Below are positions 27,101-39,040 of a DNA stretch of 64,000 bases, one piece after another; position 1 is the first letter of the stretch; every line of letters begins with the position of its first letter. Below the pieces are notes generated by a model. It was given only the letters and a program-made list of their open reading frames with translations. It was not told where the DNA came from and searched no databases. Position numbers and translations under genes: made by a program. Location: assembly GCF_900169075.1 (NCBI RefSeq), contig NZ_LT827015.1, positions 3,240,158-3,304,157 of the forward strand. Reading direction: 5' to 3'. This DNA comes from Chryseobacterium phocaeense. GTDB taxonomy: Bacteria > Bacteroidota > Bacteroidia > Flavobacteriales > Weeksellaceae.

Positions 27101-30100
27101 GTTGTTGTGAATTGCTTTCAAAAATTATTATCTTAGTGATCAGTCACAGCTCCAGATCTACTAATTCATCTGTATCTCTAGTTGTGAATTGCTTTCAAAA
27201 ATTATTATCTTAGTGATCAGTCACAGCTAAGGAAAAAAGCTGCCAAAACTTCTATTAGTTGTGAATTGCTTTCAAAAATTATTATCTTAGTGATCAGTCA
27301 CAGCTAATAGGAATACCGTGGAACGCCAATTTATGTTGTGAATTGCTTTCAAAAATTATTATCTTAGTGATCAGTCACAGCGTTCTTTTTGCTTGTTTGC
27401 CCTTTCGATGTGTTGTGAATTGCTTTCAAAAATTATTATCTTAGTGATCAGTCACAGCTTGGAAACGATTGAATGGTACATTAAGCATGTTGTGAATTGC
27501 TTTCAAAAATTATTATCTTAGTGATCAGTCACAGCCATTCGTCCAGTTATCAATCGGCGTAATTAGTTGTGAATTGCTTTCAAAAATTATTATCTTAGTG
27601 ATCAGTCACAGCCATGCGATTATGCTCAAACTAATCAGTATCGTTGTGAATTGCTTTCAAAAATTATTATCTTAGTGATCAGTCACAGCCGTCTTCGGCT
27701 CGCTTTCCCATAAACATCGGTTGTGAATTGCTTTCAAAAATTATTATCTTAGTGATCAGTCACAGCGCGAAGGAAGAAGCACAGCTTCAATTCGACGTTG
27801 TGAATTGCTTTCAAAAATTATTATCTTAGTGATCAGTCACAGCATGGAAGACGCACAGGATAAGCGAACCGCCGTTGTGAATTGCTTTCAAAAATTATTA
27901 TCTTAGTGATCAGTCACAGCAGAAATTCAGATCAGAAGGAACGGAAAATGGTTGTGAATTGCTTTCAAAAATTATTATCTTAGTGATCAGTCACAGCAAT
28001 AATTTCTTCGGATTGCAGCCGTACACGGTTGTGAATTGCTTTCAAAAATTATTATCTTAGTGATCAGTCACAGCTTTTTTTAAGTTTTTCAGCGATGTCC
28101 ATTGGTTGTGAATTGCTTTCAAAAATTATTATCTTAGTGATCAGTCACAGCCATCCCATAACCCATTAACATATCGTGAAAGTTGTGAATTGCTTTCAAA
28201 AATTATTATCTTAGTGATCAGTCACAGCTTGGATTACTGTCAGATGCTCTTCGAGATAGTTGTGAATTGCTTTCAAAAATTATTATCTTAGTGATCAGTC
28301 ACAGCTTGAAATGCCAGTAGATAAGCCCGCCCCGGGTTGTGAATTGCTTTCAAAAATTATTATCTTAGTGATCAGTCACAGCAATGTTGACATTATGCCA
28401 AACCATCATATTGTTGTGAATTGCTTTCAAAAATTATTATCTTAGTGATCAGTCACAGCATGGTTTTTTATTTTATCATGGGAAAGATTGTTGTGAATTG
28501 CTTTCAAAAATTATTATCTTAGTGATCAGTCACAGCAATATTGGCACGTCTACAGTGTCGCAAATTGTTGTGAATTGCTTTCAAAAATTATTATCTTAGT
28601 GATCAGTCACAGCTGCCTGTCCAGATATATCGCTCTCCATGCTGTTGTGAATTGCTTTCAAAAATTATTATCTTAGTGATCAGTCACAGCTTTCAGCACA
28701 AAACCATTTAAAAAGGGTGTGTTGTGAATTGCTTTCAAAAATTATTATCTTAGTGATCAGTCACAGCTTACATTAGCGAGTGTCTGAGCTTGTTCCAGTT
28801 GTGAATTGCTTTCAAAAATTATTATCTTAGTGATCAGTCACAGCACCCTGTACGCTTCTACGTAATCCTCCTGCGTTGTGAATTGCTTTCAAAAATTATT
28901 ATCTTAGTGATCAGTCACAGCTGATGGCGTTGCGGATTGGTATGAGTGCGTGTTGTGAATTGCTTTCAAAAATTATTATCTTAGTGATCAGTCACAGCCG
29001 AAATAACCCGCATTGGAAGTACACTACCGTTGTGAATTGCTTTCAAAAATTATTATCTTAGTGATCAGTCACAGCATAGCTTGTATTGTCTTGCTTATCA
29101 AAATGGTTGTGAATTGCTTTCAAAAATTATTATCTTAGTGATCAGTCACAGCAGAATTTTCTGATAAATACCCGGAAACAGCGTTGTGAATTGCTTTCAA
29201 AAATTATTATCTTAGTGATCAGTCACAGCCGATGTGGTCTACAAATATGAGCGATGCCTGTTGTGAATTGCTTTCAAAAATTATTATCTTAGTGATCAGT
29301 CACAGCAATGAATATCAATAGGTATATGAATTTTGTGTTGTGAATTGCTTTCAAAAATTATTATCTTAGTGATCAGTCACAGCAGTGGCTGAAGGTTTAT
29401 ATGCCGAAAGGGAGTTGTGAATTGCTTTCAAAAATTATTATCTTAGTGATCAGTCACAGCTTATTTCAGATATGAAAAATATATAAATCTGTTGTGAATT
29501 GCTTTCAAAAATTATTATCTTAGTGATCAGTCACAGCGCTTCTTTTTCGGTTCCCGGATGCGTTCCAGTTGTGAATTGCTTTCAAAAATTATTATCTTAG
29601 TGATCAGTCACAGCTCACAAACCTTGCACCAGCATTCATTCTATGTTGTGAATTGCTTTCAAAAATTATTATCTTAGTGATCAGTCACAGCTTGAACTTC
29701 TGTTTATAGGTATACTTTCACGTTGTGAATTGCTTTCAAAAATTATTATCTTAGTGATCAGTCACAGCTGAAGCTTAAATTTCGTGACGTAAAATTGTGT
29801 TGTGAATTGCTTTCAAAAATTATTATCTTAGTGATCAGTCACAGCTTTTCATAAAAATTAACGGTCAAAATATTAGTTGTGAATTGCTTTCAAAAATTAT
29901 TATCTTAGTGATCAGTCACAGCTTGAGGTTAAAAAGCTGCAAAATGAAGAATGTTGTGAATTGCTTTCAAAAATTATTATCTTAGTGATCAGTCACAGCA
30001 TTGATTGTTTTCGGGTGTGCTGGAATTCAGTTGTGAATTGCTTTCAAAAATTATTATCTTAGTGATCAGTCACAGCATCGCCATAATTCTTTGATACGCT

Positions 30101-30153
30101 TCTTTGGTTGTGAATTGCTTTCAAAAATTATTATCTTAGTGATCAGTCACAGC
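24101..30153 (+). CRISPR. Type II-C CRISPR array, 79 repeats (47 bp) and 78 spacers (30 bp)
   Basis: The repeat starts GTTGTGAATTGCTTTCAAAA and ends TTAGTGATCAGTCACAGC (47 bp). With a 77-bp period, 24101 + 78 x 77 = 30107 is exactly the start of the last repeat, so all spacers are 30 bp. The first repeat (24101) has five mismatches, the second (24178) one (TTAGTAATC); the others read as identical. Plus is the crRNA-sense strand: the tracrRNA anti-repeat pairs with the 5' half, and a terminator follows the last repeat. The degenerate, oldest end is therefore at the transcription-upstream side, as known for type II-C. Each repeat holds TTG-N21-TATCTTAG, a near-consensus promoter. Confidence 0.98.
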
Positions 30154-30163
30154 CTCAAAACAC

Positions 30164-30192
30164 AACCCACTGTTATTCAGTGGGTTTATTTC
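30164..30192 (+). terminator. Terminator between array and cas2
   Basis: Stem AACCCACTG / CAGTGGGTT (9 bp) with loop TTATT and tail TATTTCTT, 11 bp after the last repeat and 19 bp beyond the cas2 stop. It can end both the + strand pre-crRNA and, less well, the - strand cas mRNA. Confidence 0.8.
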
Positions 30193-30210
30193 TTATTTAG
30201 GATTTGAAAA

Positions 30211-31435
<1,225 letters not shown>

Positions 31436-31439
<4 letters not shown>

Positions 31440-34400
31440 TTATTATGTTTTGAGATATTACCAAGACGATCTATTCTCAGCTTAATACAATTCTCTTTAA
31501 TCATTGATCCGTCGATTGCACGTTCCATTTTATTTAAAGTTGAGAATTCTAACTTGTTAGCAATAGATGTGGCAACATCTTGTCTAATAAAAAATATTTG
31601 ACTTCCTGAAAAACTGACTACTTTATAAATGTTCTTTTGCTTCTCTTTTACTAAATTCTTAAAATCGATATTATGCATATTTTCAAACTCATCTTCCGAA
31701 GGAATATAGACCAAATCATTTGGAGAAAGTAAAAAATCTTCTTTATTCTTAAATGAAACAGGAGCCAACCCTTGCTTTTGCCTTTCAATGACTTCATTCA
31801 GAGGTATGGTTTCATAGCTTCTTTTTCCTCTATCATCTGTATATACAGCAAAAAAAAGATTTGTCCCTTTGGCTGCTTCTACGTATTTAGCCTTTTTATT
31901 TCCTGTTTGGCCTACAGGAAATTTGCTTCCCAATTCAAAAACCCTAACTTTATTAATGGGCTGATGTGGTTTGCCATCATTAAATTTTTCAATGTTCTTA
32001 TTCAGATCTTCAATTCCTTCCGGCGAGAATGCTACTTCAGAGCTCCCTTTAAATTCTAAATAATTCTTTAGAATCTTTTGAATTCCGGTATCTGTAATTG
32101 AATTGATTGTTTTCACATCAAATGAAGTATCCAAACTCCTTCTTGTTGCTGTTAATATTTTTCCTTTGGGAACTTTAACCCAAGGTAAATATACCTTTCC
32201 CGAAACAGTTTCTTTATGCATGGGCTTTCGTACTGCCCAATTTATTCCTTCCTGTTTTATTAATTCTTTTGTTTTTCTTCCCTCTCTTTCAACCCATTTT
32301 TCGTAATAATTAGTAGCTTTATTAATCACTCTTAAGTTCTGTTTAAAACTGATAATTATGGCCTCTAATTTATTTTTAGCATCAACAGTAAAATTATCCC
32401 AAGGTTTCCAAAACTGCTTAGGAACTTCTTTCTCCGTTTTTTTGCCAGTTTGAGGATGATTATAAATTACTTTTTCAAACTTCATCAGCTTTCTTTTTAA
32501 ATCATATCTTTTTATATCAGATTTAGCTGATTGGTTATTAAGGAGATTAATATGATCTTTGGTTGCACATGCAATTATCAAAGCATCCATGGCATGATGA
32601 CGATGGTCTATTCTTTTCTTAGAGAAACCTTTTGAAAGCTCAATAGGAACAGTAGGTAAGAATTTCTGGTGGCTTTCATTCCACGCTGTAAAATTATTGG
32701 AATTAGTCAATTGATTCATCCTTTCAAAACGAGGAAGTATTAATTCGTTCCATATATCATTCAAACCCCAATCTTGTTTCAGTTGTGTTGTAATCTTTCC
32801 ATTTCCTGGAATAATATTTTTAGAATTTACACTCTCATCAGTTCCATCTTCTACCCGAACAATATTGGAAAGTACGCCTGAAATATATTTACTGATATGT
32901 CGTGTATCATTTAATTGACGCTCAATCATTTTTTCAGGAATTTCCTCTAAAAGAAGCTTGGTTCTTTTACTCCGGTTTTTAGCATAATGCTTCTTTACAA
33001 AATCTTCATAAGCTTCCACTTCAAATACCCTCACAGTTTTTCCAAAGCCACATTCTACAGTAACTCCATGAAATTGTTTTATAAAACCTAGTCCGATATA
33101 GTTATCTTTTAATTTATTAACTGCAGATTCGCAGATAATTTTATTGTTAAAGCTATCATCGAAATAACGACTTTGGGGGATAATATGCTCAATTTCATAT
33201 TCCGTTGTAAATAATTTATTCAATGGAATAATTTCTCCAGTGTAGGGCGAACGATATTTTTGCTCGAGCCAAAGCTTATACCTTTTTAAATCTGACGAAG
33301 ATGGCTGTGCTGTTTTACTTATCTTTAAATACTCATCTTCAATTTCAATTTCAGAATTTAAAACTCCTTCCTCATAAATTTTAAGGATTTCCTGTTGCAT
33401 TGGTGAAAAAGGACGAACATTTTCCACATCACTATCATTCATCATTTCGGCTAACAAAGCTTTGATACGAAGATTGGTACTTTCATTTTCCGTAACTATG
33501 TTAGTCAATCTTTTACGTTCTTCCGCGGTATTTTTCATTTCCCTGCCTAATTCAATATGAATCTCACTGAAGAAGTCTTTTGTTCCATTCCCATATTTAA
33601 CCCAAATATCTTTTACAACACGAAGGGTCTCTATAATTACCTGCTCTACAATTGGATTACGAAGTGAATGTTGTTTGAATCCTTTTAAAAATTCTTCCAA
33701 ATCATCTGCAGAATTCCATTTTCCTAAAACAGAAGCTTCTGAATGATGACCGTAAACTACATATTGGGCCAGCCATAGTGGCAAACCCTGAAAATGATTT
33801 TCTTGTGTAAGATGTAATGCCTTTTCTCTGACCTTATCTTTAATATTTTCATCAAATTCACCTGTAATTATTTTCTCAATTCTTTTCTGAGATTCTCCAG
33901 CAATACTTTCCCAATTCCAATATTTTCCTAAACGCATCAAGGGCAAGAGTTTCTTGATGGCTTTTTCTGAAAAAGAACCATATTCACTTTTAAAAGGAGG
34001 AAACTTTTTAAAAGATTCAAAAAATGATGTTCCATCCAAGTTCTTCTTACGAGCAAATGATTTTAATGCTTTTTCATATTCTGTTTTATCATTGACAGAA
34101 TAGATCATGTGCCAAATACTCTGTTCTATTTCTCTTGTCATAAAATCGACCGGACAATTTTCGACCTTTTCCAACCTCGTTGAAATCATTGTTCTAGTTT
34201 CATTGCAGGGATATTTTTTGTCTTCTACATAATTCCATCGATGTGTTTTTTCATTTAACTTAAAATGTTTCAGCAATGCTTTCTGATCAACTTCCTTCCT
34301 GTTATTTAAAAAACTAAACAGAACTTCATAGTCTTTGGTATTACTCAGAAACTCTTGTGTAACATTCGTATCATCATCTTTTTTGTAAATGTTCAAATTA

Positions 34401-35740
34401 AATATCCACTGCCAGATACGGAATTCCTGATAATAAGGATTTGATTTTGGGATCGTTTTCAAATATTGTATCTGTTCCACTTCATTTTCATCTTTATATT
34501 TTCTGAACTCTAAAGTACAGTTGGAAACAGATGATTTCTGGCTTCTCAAAGGTCTTTGGTAGAAAATAATGTCATCCAAAAACAAATGAACAAAATCTTT
34601 TTTGCTTAATGTAAGCTGATGAGCCTCATTATTACGGTATAATTCTCTTATACAGTCATCATATAAATCAGTATTCTGAAATTCCGAATGAAATTCTTTC
34701 TGTTTTTCCAAGATTTGTTTTAGTTCAGCTTTATAGAATTTTCTTTCAATCGTACGAACTAGTTTTCCATTGATTTTTTGCTTGGGGTTTTGAATCAAAG
34801 TATCATAAATATAGGTTCCGACAGTTTTATGAGATTTATCGATTTCCTGTTCTGTTCTCTTTTTAACAAGCGTCCAGTCATTTTCACTTGGTGCTCGAAA
34901 ACTCCTTTTCTCATTTCCTTCCTTATCTGTTTTGACACTTCCATCATCATTTAGATCAGTAGTTACAATAAAATCTCTTGTCTTATCTTTCCAATTAAAT
35001 AAAGGGATTTTACTCGAACGTCTATAGATCCATCCGTTCTCTAAAATCAATGAATACCAGATGTCTGATTTTCCTCTTTGAGGTTCATCAGCTAAAACAT
35101 TCACAATTGTTAAAGAATAAAATTCTACCAACTTATTAGGATTTTCTTCCTCTTCCTCACCACGTAATTGGTAATATCCTCGCTTTTGATTAAAGTTCAA
35201 AAGAATCCAAGCCAGTTCTTCTTTCTCTATTTTTTGAATAAGTGACTTTTTTCGAAGATAATAAATTGTCCAGTCATAAGGGATTTTCTTACTATTTTCT
35301 AAAAGCAGAGGCTGATACTTTTTGAAATCTGACAGCATCTCTTCAAAAGAATTTTCAAAAATAAATCTACTCCTATCATAAACCAATTTTGGCTCTGTTT
35401 CGGCTTTAAATTTCCCAAATCTCTTTTCAAAATCTATTTGAGCAGCATAATGTTCCGGCAAAAATCCTAAGACATTTAAAATCCGATGAAGTCTTTCTCT
35501 ACGTAATAGAAATCTTTCGCGAAGCCTTCTTACCCCTCTATAACCTGTACGCTCTGCCGTTTGGGACACAGAATTTCCTTTTCCAAATTCACCTAAAATA
35601 TCCTGAGACATGGGAATAATTCTGCTTCCCATTCCAAGAATTTCCCCTTGCTTATTTTCAAAATCCTGTTGAATTAATGCCCATCCAATTGAGTTTGTTC
35701 CTAAATCCAATCCAAGTATAGTCTTCATATGATTATTCAT
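31436..35740 (-). CDS. cas9: Type II-C CRISPR RNA-guided endonuclease Cas9
   Basis: A 1434-aa effector that cuts DNA matching the crRNA. All nuclease parts are intact: RuvC-I LGLDLGTNSIGWAL (D12), the arginine-rich bridge helix GYRGVRRLRERFLLRRERLH (residues about 66-85), RuvC-II HIELGREMKN (E730), HNH EHIIPQSRYFDDSFNNKI (H852), and RuvC-III DHRHHAMDALIIA (D1052). The length is typical for Bacteroidota II-C Cas9, larger than the ~1080-aa Neisseria type. ATG 35738-35740 or the in-frame ATG 35726-35728 (MKTILGLDLG) may be the start. It heads the cas9-cas1-cas2 operon and diverges from the tracrRNA. The PAM is unknown. Confidence 0.98.
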
Positions 35741-35824
35741 TTAGTTTTCATAGTCTTATAAAAATAGAAAGAAAAAAGTTATCCAAATTATGGGTTTCCG
35801 TAAATCAACTAATAATTTTTAATT

Positions 35825-35832
35825 TATATTTG
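35825..35832 (+). promoter_or_regulatory. -7 box (TATATTTG) of the tracrRNA
   Basis: A perfect TAnnTTTG element four bases before the anti-repeat homology begins, predicting a start near 35838. Confidence 0.65.
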
Positions 35833-35837
35833 TATTA

Positions 35838-35918
35838 ATAATTTTGAAAAGCAATTCACAATAAGGATTATACCGTTGTGAAAACATTTAGCGCCTCGAC
35901 TATCTTCGGGGCATTTTT
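35838..35918 (+). ncRNA. tracrRNA
   Basis: Trans-activating RNA that pairs with the crRNA repeat and is bound by Cas9. Positions 35836-35861 are the reverse complement of repeat bases 2-27 apart from a shifted A/T, giving a bulged duplex; the core AAAAGCAATTCACAA is clear. A short nexus-like region (AAGGATTATACC) follows, then a terminator hairpin GCCTCGA / TCGGGGC with loop CTATCT and TTTTT. It is transcribed on the same strand as the array and divergently from cas9, 97 bp from the cas9 start. Confidence 0.88.
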
Positions 35919-36000
35919 CATATAACTTCATCTTCTATTACTTCCTTAAGATAAGAGTTTTTCAGGAATTCTAAAACTTCTAAAGTATCTATACTATTTT

Positions 36001-36585
36001 TTACGCCAACAAAAACTTTTCAATATCTTCAAAATCTATAAGTTGTCTGGAGTTCAGCCTTTTCATCAGTTGTTTATATTTTTTCGTAGGCTTACCTTTG
36101 TAATATTTCTTAAAATTCTTTTTATATATTTTCTCATAAATTCCATCATCTAAAGGACCAAAAACTTTCCCCCACTCCCTCCATTTTTTAGATTCCAGCT
36201 GCTTTTCATAATAGACATCATTAAATGCTGTCCTGTGCAGAAAGTACCCACTGTTTAAATGTAGCTTTCTACATACCTTCTGGGTATTTGGACATACAAA
36301 GAACCATAACAGTCCGTTTCCAAGATTGGAAGGTCTTGTTATAAGTCGTACTTTATAGTTAATATGAGACTGTTGCCAGGTATAATCAAATGTAACTATA
36401 CCTTCTGTGTCTGTGGTTTCAATTATAACGGTAATAGAACTGGTCTTTTCTCCATTCCGATCTGTCCAGAAAACATTTTGATTAAGATGCACATTGGGTT
36501 TTAAGTAACCCAGCTTTTTCAAATCATTAATAGTTATGCGTTTCAAACTTTCAACCTCATCGGGATTGCTGCTCCATCTTCCCAT
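36001..36585 (-). CDS. Uncharacterised island protein, possibly frameshifted at its end
   Basis: A 194-aa protein beginning MGRWSSNPDEVESLKRITIN. The block LLWFFVCPNTQKVCRKLHLN, then SGYFLHRTAFNDVYYEKQLES, resembles proteins found on Bacteroidota mobile elements, with a degraded Cys pair. The lysine-rich C-terminus may bind nucleic acid. After the stop at 36001 another frame continues protein-like for about 30 codons (VGVKNSIDTLEVLEFLKNSY...) to a TGA near 35926, so the annotated end may result from a frameshift. It lies next to the tracrRNA but is not a known Cas protein. Confidence 0.6.
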   Translation of the reverse strand: MGRWSSNPDEVESLKRITINDLKKLGYLKPNVHLNQNVFWTDRNGEKTSSITVIIETTDTEGIVTFDYTWQQSHINYKVRLITRPSNLGNGLLWFFVCPNTQKVCRKLHLNSGYFLHRTAFNDVYYEKQLESKKWREWGKVFGPLDDGIYEKIYKKNFKKYYKGKPTKKYKQLMKRLNSRQLIDFEDIEKFLLA

Positions 36586-36859
36586 AATTTATATTTTTTG
36601 TTATTCTTTTTATCACTGCTTTTATATTCACATTATTAAATTTTGCTGAAGCTCAATAAAATTTCCATCTCTTTCCCAACTAAAATTAATAACCTAAATT
36701 ATTAAGGAACTTTTTAAATCTATTACTTGGCTTTCATTTCAAACTCCCTATTCATAATACTTCTGAGACATTTTGGAACATATCCAAAAATAACAACTAC
36801 TTAAAACAGCTATTTTTCCTAATTCTATTTCTAAAACACCCTATTAATCGGCAATAAAG

Positions 36860-37078
36860 TCAAAATACAATTTCAATATCAAAGTTTAATACAACTCGTA
36901 AAGCCATTAAGTCTATATCCATGTTTGAGAATTCTACACCAGGAAAATTATTACTCAATTCCGGCAGTTCCATATTTAATTCCTGTAGATCTATATTTGG
37001 TATATTCCTTTCCGCGTCTACCAAAAACAAAAAATCAACTTCTAAATCTGAAAACTCAGTTTCATTTTTTTCAATCAT
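36860..37078 (-). CDS. Small acidic protein of unknown function
   Basis: A 72-aa acidic frame with repeated hydrophobic-acidic periodicity (DLEVDFLFLVD, IDLQELNMELPEL, FSNMDIDLMAL). It has the same direction as its neighbours, with an ATG start. No family was recognised. Gaps of 119 bp above and 274 bp below hold nothing else recognisable. It may be a real small element protein or chance. Confidence 0.35.
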   Translation of the reverse strand: MIEKNETEFSDLEVDFLFLVDAERNIPNIDLQELNMELPELSNNFPGVEFSNMDIDLMALRVVLNFDIEIVF

Positions 37079-37197
37079 ATATTTCTATTTGTGGTCTTTA
37101 CTATTTTCATGCATATTTTTAGATGAATCATAATTCCCAGCACCTTTATTTTGTTCCTCTTTTCGTTACTGAAATTGTCTTTTTCATTTCCTTCAAT

Positions 37198-38241
37198 TCA
37201 GACTATTATATTTGGACTTTTCGACCCTATATCTGAACGGTAAAAAAGTCCAAACTTTTGTTTTTTGTTTTCGTTGAAATTATCGGTAAAAAAGTCTAAA
37301 CTTTTTCCTGTTAATTCTTCCATTTTTTGTTTTATTAATTCCGAAACCTTGCCTTTTAAATTTTGAGAATATTTCAATGTCATTCCCGCAAATCTATTCT
37401 TGTGGTAGTATTTGTCTTTCTTGCTGAGATTTATCCAGTAATTAGGGTTTCTATAATCTTTGAGCTTGTTCCTCTCCAGGGGCTTCATCTTTGCTTCATC
37501 CATTGTATAATCATAGAAATAAACTTCATGAAATTCTTTTAATAAAAGCTTTTTGAGGGGTTTAATTATTTCAGGCTTTAAAACATCCGGTAAATGCATA
37601 ATCCCTAAATCATTTAGTATATTCATTTTTAAAAACTTAATCTCAAACCGTAAAATATTAGGCTTTAATTGTTTTTCTATCGTTGTTTTCAAAAAGTTGA
37701 TTTCTTTCTGTTCCTGCTTATTTTTTATATTTGGTTTTGGGGCAATCTTCTTTAATTTCTTTTCATACTGAGCAGTTTTATTGTAAATTTTAATGATATA
37801 TTCTGTTTTGGCTGACTGGTAATAAAAAGACCCCGAAATGGTTTTATTAAATTCTACGGATCGGTGAAACAAAAGGTTTTGAAGGATTTTATTCGGATCA
37901 AAAGGTAACTCAATGTTTACACCTATTTCAATATTTTCCAGTCTGCAATACCCAGGCTTTAATCTGAGTTCTGTTTCAAGATTTTGTAATGCTGAGGAAA
38001 AGTTTTGCAAATCAAAATCATTTCCGTTAAAATCTGTCCGGTTAAAAAATTTATGAATGCTACCCTTTACGATTATCCGTCCGGAAGGATATTTAATGAT
38101 CTGCATTCCAAAATATTCACCCTCCTTTTTATTGTCGGTTTCTCCGGTTTCATTATTGACAGTAATAATAAAATCAGTTTTGTCTGTGGGCAGATCATAA
38201 TTCTTATCTGTATATTGGAGTTTTACAAAGTCGATCGGCAT
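37198..38241 (-). CDS. Putative plasmid/phage-type replication protein
   Basis: A 347-aa protein. TEYIIKIYNKTAQYEKKLKK and NILRFEIKFLKMNILNDLGI resemble the KIYDKG and RFE-hR.LR.LGI blocks of gene II/X-type (phage/plasmid) replication proteins, which nick DNA to start rolling-circle replication. A catalytic Tyr was not assigned. ATG 38239-38241 (MPIDFVKLQY) is chosen over the TTG at 38265. A near-perfect palindrome lies 24 bp upstream. On an integrated island such a protein could support a replicating excised circle. The call is tentative. Confidence 0.45.
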   Translation of the reverse strand: MPIDFVKLQYTDKNYDLPTDKTDFIITVNNETGETDNKKEGEYFGMQIIKYPSGRIIVKGSIHKFFNRTDFNGNDFDLQNFSSALQNLETELRLKPGYCRLENIEIGVNIELPFDPNKILQNLLFHRSVEFNKTISGSFYYQSAKTEYIIKIYNKTAQYEKKLKKIAPKPNIKNKQEQKEINFLKTTIEKQLKPNILRFEIKFLKMNILNDLGIMHLPDVLKPEIIKPLKKLLLKEFHEVYFYDYTMDEAKMKPLERNKLKDYRNPNYWINLSKKDKYYHKNRFAGMTLKYSQNLKGKVSELIKQKMEELTGKSLDFFTDNFNENKKQKFGLFYRSDIGSKSPNIIV

Positions 38242-38264
38242 AATTTCATTTCCTTGTAAAGACA

Positions 38265-38279
38265 AAAGGTTAAACCTTT
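38265..38279. promoter_or_regulatory. Palindrome AAAGGTT-A-AACCTTT before the Rep-like gene
   Basis: 7-bp arms around one base, 24 bp upstream of the Rep-like ATG. It could be an operator or part of an origin. Confidence 0.45.
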
Positions 38280-38316
38280 GTCAGGTTTGAATAACGAAAA
38301 GGCATATAATATCTTC

Positions 38317-38751
38317 TTATATCCCTTTTTTATGGGCTACACTTTGAACAATCCGTATTATCTTTTCCTTAAAAACGGATTTCTCACACGGATAAAATTC
38401 AGGAAAAATACTGAGTTCAATAAACTGATTATCTTTAGAATAATAGACAATACATAAAAGTTTTCTCTCTTCTATAATTACATCTGTACAATAGAAATTA
38501 CCTACTCCGGTAGGTCTTAATCCCAGGCGTGTACAGACAGACCAGCTGGAGGCATCCCGCAGCCTCAAAAGGTTATTGAAGCCACTAAAGGTATTGTAAC
38601 CATTATTCTTTTCAATGCGCAGCAATTCTGGCAGGAAATGATCTTTTCTGGTTGAGTTCAGATCTTTTCTTCTATATTGCCTGAAGGTCTTTTTAACCTC
38701 ATCAAGACTATAGATAATAGTTTGATAGCGATTCTTTGTTAAGTATGGCAT
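38317..38751 (-). CDS. Uncharacterised island protein following the HTH gene
   Basis: A 144-aa protein, MPYLTKNRYQTIIYSLDEVK onwards, with a basic N-terminal third, a central LLRLRDASSWSVCTRLGLRP block and a C-terminal hydrophobic strand pattern. ATG 38749-38751 begins 11 bases past the stop of the HTH gene at 38762; earlier in-frame Met codons overlap that gene. No family was recognised. Position suggests co-transcription with the HTH protein. Confidence 0.55.
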   Translation of the reverse strand: MPYLTKNRYQTIIYSLDEVKKTFRQYRRKDLNSTRKDHFLPELLRIEKNNGYNTFSGFNNLLRLRDASSWSVCTRLGLRPTGVGNFYCTDVIIEERKLLCIVYYSKDNQFIELSIFPEFYPCEKSVFKEKIIRIVQSVAHKKGI

Positions 38752-38761
38752 GAGAGAAAAT

Positions 38762-39040
38762 TTAATCATTAACAATCATTGCATTTTCTATCTCATCCAG
38801 TCTATAGTAAACTCTGGAGCCGAGTTTATGGGGTTTCAGAATTCCACGCTTACGCCACTCATGAATAGTAGGTTTAGACACACCAAAACGCTCACATACT
38901 TCATCAGCAGAGAGATAGCGTTTGGGTTCATTTTCTTTGAAGGTTTTCTCCAAATCAGTAAGTAAGGATTCTTTTACTTTACTTACGATTTCATTGATGA
39001 AGTTTTCGGGTTCTACTCCGATAAAATTAATTTGTTCCAT
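38762..39040 (-). CDS. Excisionase-like helix-turn-helix protein
   Basis: A 92-aa protein with a C-terminal HTH_17/MerR-like domain: YLSADEVCERFGVSKPTIHE then WRKRGILKPHKLGSRVYYRL. This is the common DNA-binding protein of Bacteroidota integrative elements, acting as excisionase or regulator. The N-terminal 40 residues (EIVSKVKESLLTDLEKTFKE) are helical. ATG 39038-39040 (MEQINFIGV) is used; an in-frame Met at 39076 is less likely. It supports the mobile nature of the island. Confidence 0.78.
   Translation of the reverse strand: MEQINFIGVEPENFINEIVSKVKESLLTDLEKTFKENEPKRYLSADEVCERFGVSKPTIHEWRKRGILKPHKLGSRVYYRLDEIENAMIVND

Noticed and set aside
28306..28335. Spacer 55 as a self-targeting spacer: it shares AAGCCCGCCCCG with the chromosome near 16692
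   Set aside because: Only 12 of 30 bases match, the last, PAM-proximal base differs, and the motif is GC-rich and simple. Chance is the better explanation without a genome search.
30154..30210. A leader sequence between the last repeat and cas2
   Set aside because: Only 57 bp, mostly occupied by a terminator. It may still serve as the integration-side flank, but no leader motif can be shown.
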